Shown here: one piece after another, positions 1 through 6,790 of the stretch | Numbering within the stretch: position 1 is the stretch's first letter | Layout: every line of letters starts with the position of its first letter | Assembly: GCA_964393115.1 (NCBI GenBank) | Contig: CAYMST010000075.1 | Coordinates: 1-18,556, forward strand | Direction of reading: 5' to 3' | DNA length: 18,556 nt | Source: CAYMST01 sp964393115 | Lineage (GTDB): Bacteria; Bacteroidota; Bacteroidia; Cytophagales; Cyclobacteriaceae | The notes under the pieces: model-generated | What the model was told of the DNA's origin: nothing | Seen by the model: only the letters and a program-made list of their open reading frames with translations | The model's database searches: none | Translations under genes and position numbers: made by a program

Positions 1-192
1 AAAGCCTTATTTAACAGCAATAAAACATCAATATGTGCAAAAATAAAACTAGACAAATTCGCCTTGATTTAGTAATTATCAGATTACATTCTAATCCATA
101 AAACCCACTAAAACCAATAGTTGAAGGTAGTGTCATCTCTAAATATTCAATTAGCGCCTCAAACACCTACACTTAATCATAACTACCACATA

Positions 193-224
193 TTTGCATA
201 ACCAAACAGTTACCTTTATATTTG
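193..224 (+). promoter_or_regulatory. Bacteroidota-type promoter of the arsR-SRPBCC unit
   Basis: The -33 box TTTG lies at 193-196 and the -7 box TATATTTG at 217-224, with a 20-bp spacer. This is a full match to the primary sigma consensus known for Bacteroidota (TTTG, 19-21 bp, TAnnTTTG). Transcription would start near position 230, leaving a leader of only about 16 nt before the ATG at 247. One operator copy lies in the spacer and the other directly downstream of the -7 box. Confidence 0.75.
199..212. promoter_or_regulatory. Operator copy 1 (TAAC-N6-GTTA)
   Basis: TAACCAAACAGTTA is an inverted repeat with 4-bp arms and a 6-bp centre, inside the promoter spacer. It matches the second copy at 225-238 in 12 of 14 positions, and the start-to-start distance is 26 bp. 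A symmetric site of this size fits a winged-helix dimer such as the ArsR-type protein encoded just downstream. Binding by that protein is inferred. Confidence 0.6.
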
Positions 225-238
225 TAACCATATAGTTA
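225..238. promoter_or_regulatory. Operator copy 2 (GTAAC-N6-GTTAC)
   Basis: The inverted repeat is perfect for 5 bp on each side when read from 224 to 239 (GTAAC, 6 bp, GTTAC). It begins at the last base of the -7 box and covers the expected transcription start near 230, so a bound dimer would block the polymerase. It repeats the sequence of the site at 199-212. Confidence 0.65.
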
Positions 239-246
239 CATTATAT

Positions 247-570
247 ATGAGAAGAGATGTCTTTCAAGCCATTGCGGATCCTGTTCGCAGAGAAATCATC
301 GATCTATTGGTCGAAGAACCTCTCACCATCAACGCAATAGCGGAGCATTTCGAAATTAGCAGGCCAGCGATTTCCAAACATATCAAAATACTGAATGAGT
401 GCGGTGTCATACAAATGGCACAAAGTGGTCGTCAAAGACATTGTATCATTGTGCCGCGAGAACTAAGTAAAGTATCCAATTGGGTTCATCAGCACCAAAG
501 TATTTGGGAATCTAAGCTTGACACATTTGAGACCTATTTAAATCAATTAAAAACAAGAAGTAAGCAATGA
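247..570 (+). CDS. ArsR/SdpR-type winged-helix transcriptional repressor
   Basis: A 107-residue protein of the ArsR superfamily. The start VFQAIADPVRREIIDLL is the usual first helix pair, and the helix-turn-helix runs over about residues 27-50 (INAIAEHFEISRPAISKHIKIL), followed by the wing with SGRQRHC. The metal-binding ELCVCDL motif of true arsenic/cadmium sensors is absent, so this belongs to the non-metal branch often found next to SRPBCC genes. The stop codon overlaps the start of the SRPBCC gene (ATGA, 567-570), which implies one transcript and translational coupling. The promoter holds two symmetric sites, so autorepression is likely. The ligand or signal, if any, is unknown. Confidence 0.92.
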   Translation: MRRDVFQAIADPVRREIIDLLVEEPLTINAIAEHFEISRPAISKHIKILNECGVIQMAQSGRQRHCIIVPRELSKVSNWVHQHQSIWESKLDTFETYLNQLKTRSKQ

Positions 571-1025
571 GTACTGTAGCAGAAGTAGAAAAGCGTACCC
601 TAACCCTAGAAAGAACTTTCGATGCTCCCCGCGATTTAGTTTGGATGACATGGACGCAACCAGAGCATATTGCTAATTGGTGGGCTCCTCCGGGCATGAA
701 AACTACTATTAAAAAGCATGATTTTAAACCGGATGGAGAATGGGAATACACGATGGTCATGCCAGATGGAAATGAATTTAAGGCTTTCGGTAAGTACCTT
801 CTAATAATAGCACCAGAACGCATTGAAACCACCGCCAACTTTATCCCCATGACAGAGGGGGTAACCATGATCTCACTTTTCGAGGTGGATGGCGACAGTA
901 CTAAGTTCACCTTTAAAGTGATACACCCAACTGAGGAGTACTGCAAACAACAGGAAGATATGGGATTTTATAATGGATGGGGATCGGTATTCAACGGATT
1001 AAATGAGTATCTAAAGAAATTATAA
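567..1025 (+). CDS. SRPBCC / AHSA1-like domain protein
   Basis: A 152-residue protein of the START-like SRPBCC superfamily, AHSA1 (activator of Hsp90 ATPase homologue 1-like) branch. Typical marks are the N-terminal LERTFDAPRDLVWMTWTQPE, then HIANWWAPPGMKTT, a central strand region ending in GKYLLIIAPERI, and the C-terminal helix with GFYNGWGSVFNGLNEYLKKL. The fold forms a hydrophobic cavity; no enzyme activity can be read from the sequence. It starts inside the last codons of the ArsR-type gene and must be co-expressed with it. Such regulator/SRPBCC pairs are common in bacteria, but their physiological role is mostly unassigned. It is complete in length and probably cytoplasmic, with no signal peptide. 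Confidence 0.9.
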   Translation: MSTVAEVEKRTLTLERTFDAPRDLVWMTWTQPEHIANWWAPPGMKTTIKKHDFKPDGEWEYTMVMPDGNEFKAFGKYLLIIAPERIETTANFIPMTEGVTMISLFEVDGDSTKFTFKVIHPTEEYCKQQEDMGFYNGWGSVFNGLNEYLKKL

Positions 1026-1042
1026 GCCATACATATGACCAT

Positions 1043-1068
1043 GACCTGAACCTTATTAGGTTCGGGTC
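1043..1068. terminator. Hairpin between convergent genes, possible terminator
   Basis: GACCTGAACC and GGTTCGGGTC form a 10-bp stem (one G-T pair) around a 6-nt loop. It lies 17 bp after the SRPBCC stop and about 106 bp beyond the stop of the nitrilase-like gene on the other strand. No T run follows on either strand, so it is only a moderate terminator candidate. Confidence 0.45.
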
Positions 1069-1174
1069 TGGCATAATGAGTAATAGTATAGGTACTTCAC
1101 TGATACGGCTTTTTTAGATTTCAGAATGCCTTGAGAACAGAGAAAAACTAACTTCATATAATGGACAGGTCAAG

Positions 1175-1882
1175 TTATGACGATTTAACATCATAAACCT
1201 TTAGCCAACTATTGCCAGTTTCTACACTTTTTTGCTCAACTCCATTGCCCCATACCGTTGATTTGCCAACACAGGGGTAACCTTCTACCTCACCCGTCGC
1301 ATTGACTACTGCTACTATTTTATTGGATGCCGCCGACAACATTTGATAATACTTTATAGACCGAGTCATATCCGCTTCACTTTTGGCGACAGAGGCTAAA
1401 TAAATATCAGCGTTAAGCTGAAGGGCCTCCTCAAAATGAGCAGGAAGCAGACTCTCATAGCAAATAGCCGGCACAATATTCAAACCACAACATCGAATCG
1501 CCAGTTGATCATTTCCAGCACTAAAAAAGGGCAACTCATCTGTGTGCAAACACTTTTTCGTGTAAACTATGTGGTCAATATTAGGTTGAAAAAGGAACAT
1601 GCCAATATTGGGCTTAGGATTACCGGTTTTCACAGGCATACCCAACCCTATAACTATGTTATGCTCATTACTCATTTTCTAAAAAACGCTGAGTCTTTTA
1701 TCTGTATTTTCCATAGATAACTCATAAGCGAGAGACGGCCAGTAGCCCGTAAGCGATAACTTTGGAAAGAAGATGGTGTTACACTCGAAACCTATCGCAA
1801 GCTTCATCTGCTCAAGATGAACTTCTATATTTCGGGTGATATCTCCTTTATAAGATGTGATTTGGGATAATGCTAACCTCAT
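1175..1882 (-). pseudogene. Nitrilase-family carbon-nitrogen hydrolase, interrupted by an amber codon
   Basis: Two pieces in one reading frame together give 235 codons of a nitrilase-superfamily protein. The upstream piece (1882-1682, 67 residues) carries FPKLSLTGY, and the downstream piece (ATG at 1675) carries YTKKCLHTDELPFFSAG, PAICYES and GKSTVW. The frame does not change; the break is one TAG at 1681-1679, between LSVF and KMSNEHNIVIG, where CAG (Gln) would fit. Of the Glu-Lys-Cys triad, Lys and Cys are present, but the Glu of the FPELSLTGY motif is Lys (AAG at 1762-1760). Two independent faults suggest a decaying gene, though a sequencing error could explain either one. It follows rocD by 32 bp and was probably co-transcribed with it. 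The substrate is unknown. A separate protein starting at 1675 would lack the catalytic Glu region altogether. Confidence 0.8.
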
Positions 1883-1914
1883 AATAATCGTTCAATTGTT
1901 AGATTTACAAAACA

Positions 1915-3160
1915 TCAAATTGCCATACGATCAACAACCTTTTCAATAATACCACAGCACTCCAAAAGTTGCTCTTCAGTGATTACCAGCGGTGGAGCAA
2001 AACGTATGATATTACCATGTGTGGGTTTTGCCAAGAGGCCATTTTCCTTTAGTGCTATGCACATGTTCCATGCAAAATCGCTGTCAGAATCACTATTGGT
2101 TACCAAGGCATTTAAAAGACCTTTACCCCTTACTTGTTTCAATAAAGAAGATTTCTCCACCAATTTTCGCATTTTATCTCGAAAAAGAACACCTAATTTT
2201 TCGGCGTTATCCGCTAATTGTTCCTCTTTCAACACATCAAGTGCTGCCATGGCCACTTTACAAGCCAATGGGTTACCACCATATGTGGAACCATGTTGAC
2301 CAGGGCGAATGGTAAGCATTATCTCATTATTCGCCAATACAGCAGACACCGGCAATACCCCCCCACTGAGTGCTTTACCCAGGATAAGAATATCTGGCTT
2401 TACTTGCTCGTGATCACAAGCCAATATCTTACCTGTTCGTGCGAGACCAGTTTGGATCTCGTCAGCGATCATCAGGACGTTATATCGAGAACATAACTCC
2501 CTAACCGCACGNNNNNNNNNNNNNNNNNNNNNNNNNNNNNNNNNNNNNNNCTACCCCAGCCTCTCCTTGTATCGGCTCGAACATAAACCCAGCCACCTCA
2601 GAATCCTGCAATGCTTGATCCAAAGCATTTAAGTCGTTATACGGAATAACCTCATAACCCGGCATAAAAGGTCCAAATCCAGCTGTACAGTCTGGATCAG
2701 TACTGCTACTAATGGCACCGAGTGTCCTGCCCCAAAAGTTTCCTTCTACGAAGACCACTTTTGCGCGATCAGCAGGTATGCCTTTTACTTCATACCCCCA
2801 TTTTCGACAGAGTTTGATGGCCGTTTCTCCACCTTCCACCCCTGTGTTCATGGGCAGCACCTTGTCATAACCAAAGTATTGCGAAATATACCTTTCGTAC
2901 TCCCCAAGCACATCATTGTAAAAAGCACGACTGGTCAGCGTGAGTTGTTTGGCTTGTTCCACTAGCGCATTCAGTATTTTGGGGTGGCAATGTCCTTGAT
3001 TTACCGCACTATAAGCTGATAAAAAATCATAATACTGCCTCCCTTCTACATCCCACAAAAAGACGCCTTCTCCTTTGCTCAACACAACTGGCAACGGGTG
3101 GTAATTGTGAGCACCATATGTTTTCTCTATGGTTATGGCTTCTTGAGAATTTCGGATCAT
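1915..3160 (-). CDS. rocD: Ornithine aminotransferase (ornithine-oxo-acid transaminase), interrupted by an assembly gap
   Basis: A class-III PLP-dependent aminotransferase that moves the delta-amino group of ornithine to 2-oxoglutarate, giving glutamate semialdehyde and glutamate in arginine/proline metabolism; cytosolic. Diagnostic marks are YGAHNYHPLPVVL, DFLSAYSAVNQGHCHPKI, NTGVEGGETAIKLCRKWGY, FEPIQGEAGV, MIADEIQTGLARTG and ILGKALSGG. The last contains the PLP lysine (codon at 2376-2374). The ATG at 3160 gives the usual short N terminus; an ATG at 3184 would add eight residues. The N run at 2512-2550 removes the part between GEAGV and RAVRELCSRYN. The two sides are out of frame by one base if 39 N is taken literally, so the gap length is wrong or a frameshift lies within it. 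It is otherwise complete, followed after 32 bp by the nitrilase-like gene. Confidence 0.93.
2512..2550. other. Assembly gap (39 N) inside rocD
   Basis: Thirty-nine undetermined bases. The left flank reads RAVRELCSRYNVLM in the rocD frame and the right flank ends at GEAGV. In a homologue such as Bacillus RocD only about eight residues separate these points, so about 23 missing bases would restore both frame and protein. The N count should be treated as a placeholder. Confidence 0.95.
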
Positions 3161-3658
3161 GGTATAAATATAAAGACGGGACACAAAACTAACCAGGAAA
3201 TAACCTTCAGGGTATAGATGGATGATACATTAGATTGGTCTCAATTAAACCCATACATGCCCACACATATTCTATCAAAAATTGAATGATATATAACATA
3301 GACACAGTCAGGTTTTCTGGAAATAAGGTCACTTCCAGTGTTATACCCTATTGAAATAAAGACTTTATTTCAATCCAAACATCTTGGTTAATCCATAATT
3401 AGTTTTGGTATTTCAAAGGCCGATTTGATTAAACTGACTCTTCATATGTGCATAAAAAAAAGTAACCTTCGAAAAATATAGTTTTGGCTAAATAGCGCAT
3501 GATCAACAGAACAGGTCACTAGCTTAATCGAATATCAAGCACTCGTTTTGCTCGGTATCGTTAAATCCTAATGTTTCAAAACGCCTGGATAAACTAATAT
3601 TCATATGGCAATTTGATAATAAACCCAAGAATATTCAAATACCAAGAGTACAACCATA
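3161..3658. other. Divergent intergenic region of about 500 bp, no supported gene
   Basis: This lies between the start of rocD (minus strand) and the start of the first TonB-dependent receptor (plus strand), so it should hold both promoters. A TAGTTTTG match to the Bacteroidota -7 box is at 3479-3486, but no TTTG stands at the right distance, and it is 170 bp from the receptor start. The one clear structure is the inverted repeat at 3350-3374. A 23-codon open frame at 3218-3289 has no support. No RNA gene was recognised. Confidence 0.6.
3350..3374. repeat. Perfect 11-bp inverted repeat in the divergent region
   Basis: ATTGAAATAAA and TTTATTTCAAT are perfectly complementary around a 3-base GAC centre. 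The site is about 190 bp upstream of rocD and 285 bp upstream of the receptor gene. It could be a regulator site or a hairpin. The pairing is entirely AT-rich apart from one G-C pair, which argues against a strong terminator. Confidence 0.6.
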
Positions 3659-6055
3659 ATGAAAACGTTTGCGCTTTTAATTAAATCACAGCTTATACAT
3701 AATACAGTTCTACCATTCCTGTTAATATTCAGTTTAGGCCATGATAGTTTCGGGCAAAATTTAACACAAATCGTAAAAGGCAGAATTATTGACGAGCAGT
3801 CAAAAATCCCTATGATGGGTGCTACGGTGATTATTAAAAACACAACTCCCCAGATTGGAGGTATTACTGATACTGAAGGATACTTTAGAATTAGTGATGT
3901 CCCTATCGGGAGACAAACACTAGAAGTTTCTTCCGTAGGTTACGAAAATCGTTCCGTTCCTGATGTCTTGATTAAATCCGGAAAGGAGCTGGTGCTGGAT
4001 ATAGAAATCAAAGAGTCGGTCGTAAAAATTGGTGAATTGATCATTACAGCAAGTTCACAAAACAAGGGGAAAGTGCTAAACGAAATGGCAACCATAAGCG
4101 CTTTCTCATTCAGTACAGAGGAGACCAGTCGCTATCCTGCTACATTTGAAGATCCTGCGAGGGCGGCGACATCTTTCGCCGGAGTGACTGTTGGAGGAGA
4201 AGATTTATACAATCAAATTGTTATTAGAGGTAATACCCCCAAAGGCTTACTTTGGCGACTCGAAGGGGTTGAAATACCAAATCCAAATCACTTTAGTGAG
4301 TACGGTTCCTCAGCTGGAGGGATTAGTATGTTTAGTAGCAATTTATTATCTAATAGTGATTTCTATACTGGTGCCTTTCCCGCGCAATTTGGTAATGCCT
4401 CCTCTGGTGTTTTTGACCTTAAGTTAAGAAAGGGCAATTATGACAAGCGAGAGACAACACTTCAAGCCGGGCTATTTGGGCTTGCGGTAGCAGCGGAAGG
4501 ACCAATTAGCAAAAAATCGAAATCATCTTACCTTTTTAATTATCGCTACTCTACGTTAGCCGTTCTTTCTGCAATAGGTATAGATCTACTACCACCAACT
4601 GAAAAAGTGGGCTTCCAAGACTTATCATTTAAAATTCATATACCTTCCAAAAAATTGGGTTCTATTTCATTGTGGGCTTTAGGGGGTGATAACTATAGTT
4701 CTGATGAAGCAGCCCCTAGTAATGCTTGGTTCTTTAATGAACGTGCAGACCAATCTATTGGTGTAATAGGGCTTACGAACATCAATTACTTGGGTAAAAA
4801 TACTTTCGTGGAAACGATATTATCTGCAACCAGCTCACGATATAAATTCTCATCTGACTCAATAGACGGTCGTCGTGTAATTAGAGAGCAGTTTAACGAA
4901 CATACATACAGAGTATCTTCATTGATCAATCATAAAATAAGCTCTAGACATACCTTTAGAATTGGAGGCATATATAGCTATATTGGATACGACATGTTTG
5001 ATCGCAGATTCCTAATACCAGGAGAGCCACCAAGTAGTCCTCTGAGTATAAAAAGTAATGGATCGGTAACGCAGGCCTTTGTACAATGGCAATTTAGGCC
5101 AAATGATAAATGGTCCATTAACCCAGGATTCCACCTCACTTACTTCAATATAAACGAGGATCTGTATCCGGAGCCAAGATTAGGGGTAGAATACAGTCTC
5201 AACGCAAAAAATAAGCTAACGGCTGGCTTTGGTACTCATAGTCGACGTGAGGCAATTGCCATATACCGATCTCAAAAACTGCAAGAAGATGGTTCTTATA
5301 CCGAATTAAACCAAAACCTAGGTTTCACTCAAGCAAATCATTACGTGCTTGGATATGAGAAGATGCTCAAGACAGACCTTAGGTTTAAAACAGAAGTGTA
5401 TTATCAAGGACTTTACAATGTCCCTATATCCCACCCCGGTTCAGTAGAAAATGAGCAATACCCTGTATTTAGTGTTCTCAATCTACCTTTTACTTCAGGA
5501 TATACAAATGATCAACTATCAAATGACGGTACCGGTATAAATTATGGCATTGAGCTTGGTATTGAGAAATTCTTTTCTAACAACCTATACTATTTAACCA
5601 ATATTTCACTGTACGAATCAAAATTTAAAGGAAGAGATCAAGTATTGCGAAACACCATGTTCAACGGAAATTACGTGTTTAATTTCGTTGGTGGAAGGGA
5701 GGTGAGAGTTGGCCCTAATAAAAACAACTTACTGAATATCAATATTAAGCTAATTGCAGCTGGTGGACAGCGGTACATCCCTTTTGACTTAGAAGCTTCA
5801 AATCAAGACAATGTCGCCGTACAGGACTTTACCCGGGCATTTGATGATCAGCTAAAAGACTATAAACGCGTCGACATAGGTATAAACTACAGAATCAATA
5901 AAGAAAAGTCATCTTCAATAATCGATTTTAGCATTCAAAATGTATTCAATATTAGAAACGAATTTGGAAGAACATATGACCCTGATGAGCAAAGAGTGGT
6001 GTCAGATCTTCACCTTGGGATAGTTCCCAATATCAACTATAAATTTGAGTTTTAA
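3659..6055 (+). CDS. TonB-dependent receptor with carboxypeptidase-regulatory-like N-terminal domain (paralogue 1)
   Basis: A 798-residue outer-membrane receptor. A signal peptide occupies about residues 1-33 (hydrophobic stretch VLPFLLIFSL, then SFGQN). Residues 38-118 form a CarboxypepD_reg-like beta-sandwich (KGRIIDEQ, GATVIIKN, GGITDTEGYF, VSSVGYEN). A plug domain follows (about 125-255) with EDPARAATSFAGV, IVIRGNTPKGLLWRLEGVEI, NPNHF and FPAQFGNASSGVFDLKLRKG. The rest is a 22-strand-type barrel ending in NINYKFEF, with the C-terminal Phe expected for BAM-dependent insertion. Such receptors use TonB/ExbBD energy to import large or scarce nutrients. No SusD-like partner is adjacent, so this is not a SusCD pair, and the substrate cannot be inferred. 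It is a close paralogue of the protein at 6791-9202. No terminator was evident downstream. Confidence 0.93.
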   Translation: MKTFALLIKSQLIHNTVLPFLLIFSLGHDSFGQNLTQIVKGRIIDEQSKIPMMGATVIIKNTTPQIGGITDTEGYFRISDVPIGRQTLEVSSVGYENRSVPDVLIKSGKELVLDIEIKESVVKIGELIITASSQNKGKVLNEMATISAFSFSTEETSRYPATFEDPARAATSFAGVTVGGEDLYNQIVIRGNTPKGLLWRLEGVEIPNPNHFSEYGSSAGGISMFSSNLLSNSDFYTGAFPAQFGNASSGVFDLKLRKGNYDKRETTLQAGLFGLAVAAEGPISKKSKSSYLFNYRYSTLAVLSAIGIDLLPPTEKVGFQDLSFKIHIPSKKLGSISLWALGGDNYSSDEAAPSNAWFFNERADQSIGVIGLTNINYLGKNTFVETILSATSSRYKFSSDSIDGRRVIREQFNEHTYRVSSLINHKISSRHTFRIGGIYSYIGYDMFDRRFLIPGEPPSSPLSIKSNGSVTQAFVQWQFRPNDKWSINPGFHLTYFNINEDLYPEPRLGVEYSLNAKNKLTAGFGTHSRREAIAIYRSQKLQEDGSYTELNQNLGFTQANHYVLGYEKMLKTDLRFKTEVYYQGLYNVPISHPGSVENEQYPVFSVLNLPFTSGYTNDQLSNDGTGINYGIELGIEKFFSNNLYYLTNISLYESKFKGRDQVLRNTMFNGNYVFNFVGGREVRVGPNKNNLLNINIKLIAAGGQRYIPFDLEASNQDNVAVQDFTRAFDDQLKDYKRVDIGINYRINKEKSSSIIDFSIQNVFNIRNEFGRTYDPDEQRVVSDLHLGIVPNINYKFEF

Positions 6056-6170
6056 AATATTGCTTAGTCAAACTCTTCTGGGAGCAAAACCTTGGCAGGA
6101 CTTAGAGATTAGCTTTGTCGAGCAGTTTATCTAGACTTCAACAAGTTGTTACGTACCACTAATACAATGG

Positions 6171-6629
6171 TTACTTGGATTTTATATTTGCTTCATAGCT
6201 TTTGATCCAATCCTCAACACTAACTTTCGAAACCAGCTGTGCGATTAGTTCAAGAGGAAGTTCATTAACCTTTTTAAACCGGATACAACTCTTACCCATA
6301 TCTAGCTTAGTCCTACTATGTTTGGGGTATTCTTGTGCGAACCAATTCATAAGTTCAGTACTGGTATATATACACGAATGATACAGTGCGATATAGTTCT
6401 TTTGAGAGGCGATATTGATAAAGGGCAAAGGTAACTTTGGGTCACAATGATAGCCAGCAGGATAAATAGCATGGGGAACAACATATCCAATCATTCCATA
6501 GCTCATCGTTTCCAAGAAACCACTTGGGATATTCTTCACAATTGTATCTCTCAACTTCGTCATAGGGATAACTCTATCTTCAGGCAACGCATCTAAATAT
6601 TCATCGGGTGTACTAGCCTTTATATTCAT
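6171..6629 (-). CDS. DUF1801 (YdhG-like) domain protein
   Basis: A 152-residue soluble protein that reads as a DUF1801 member: N-terminal TPDEYLDALPEDRV, a helix ending in IPSGFLETMSYGMIGYVVP, then LPFINIASQKNYIALYHSCIY, and the C-terminal DMGKSCIRFKKVNELPLELIAQLV. Family members are small single-domain proteins with a YdhG-like fold and no established biochemical function. It is the only gene between the two paralogous receptors and lies on the opposite strand: convergent with the first, 115 bp apart, and divergent from the second, 161 bp apart. It may have entered after the receptor duplication or been part of the ancestral locus. No signal peptide or membrane segment is present. Confidence 0.85.
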   Translation of the reverse strand: MNIKASTPDEYLDALPEDRVIPMTKLRDTIVKNIPSGFLETMSYGMIGYVVPHAIYPAGYHCDPKLPLPFINIASQKNYIALYHSCIYTSTELMNWFAQEYPKHSRTKLDMGKSCIRFKKVNELPLELIAQLVSKVSVEDWIKSYEANIKSK

Positions 6630-6750
6630 GGTATAAGAATGTTAGCAAATCCAATATCCAAAATAATCAAAATTGGCCTTAGATACCAGAAATCCATATA
6701 TAGCCAAGTATAACATAAATTATTCATTATTTTTTTGACGACAATAAGGG

Positions 6751-6758
6751 TAAATTTG
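6751..6758 (+). promoter_or_regulatory. Possible -7 box for the second TonB-dependent receptor
   Basis: TAAATTTG matches the Bacteroidota -7 consensus TAnnTTTG and lies 32 bp before the receptor ATG. The nearest upstream TTTG (6734-6737) is only 13 bp away, short of the usual 19-21, so only the -7 part is supported. Confidence 0.35.
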
Positions 6759-6790
6759 AAACCAGTTGTCATGAAGCCAAAACCAAAAAA

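Noticed and set aside
1..192. Leading 190 bases as a possible gene or RNA
   Set aside because: No open frame, hairpin or RNA signature of note; one minus-strand TATTTTTG at 45-38 lacks a properly spaced TTTG.
512..946. 144-codon open frame on the minus strand
   Set aside because: It lies antisense to the well-supported SRPBCC gene and its translation looks like no known family.
1675..1882. Frameshift as the cause of the split nitrilase gene
   Set aside because: Both pieces are in the same frame; a single TAG at 1681-1679 explains the break, despite the nearby run of T.
3165..3172. TATATTTA on the minus strand just before the rocD start
   Set aside because: It resembles a -7 box but lies 5 bp from the ATG, differs at the last base and has a TTTG only 11 bp upstream.
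3218..3289. 23-codon open frame starting MDDTLDWSQL in the divergent region
   Set aside because: An in-frame TAG directly precedes the ATG, no promoter box is placed for it, and no similarity to a known small protein is recognised; length is within chance for this composition.
3479..3486. TAGTTTTG match to the -7 consensus upstream of the first receptor
   Set aside because: No TTTG at 19-21 bp upstream and 170 bp from the start codon; not enough to call a promoter.
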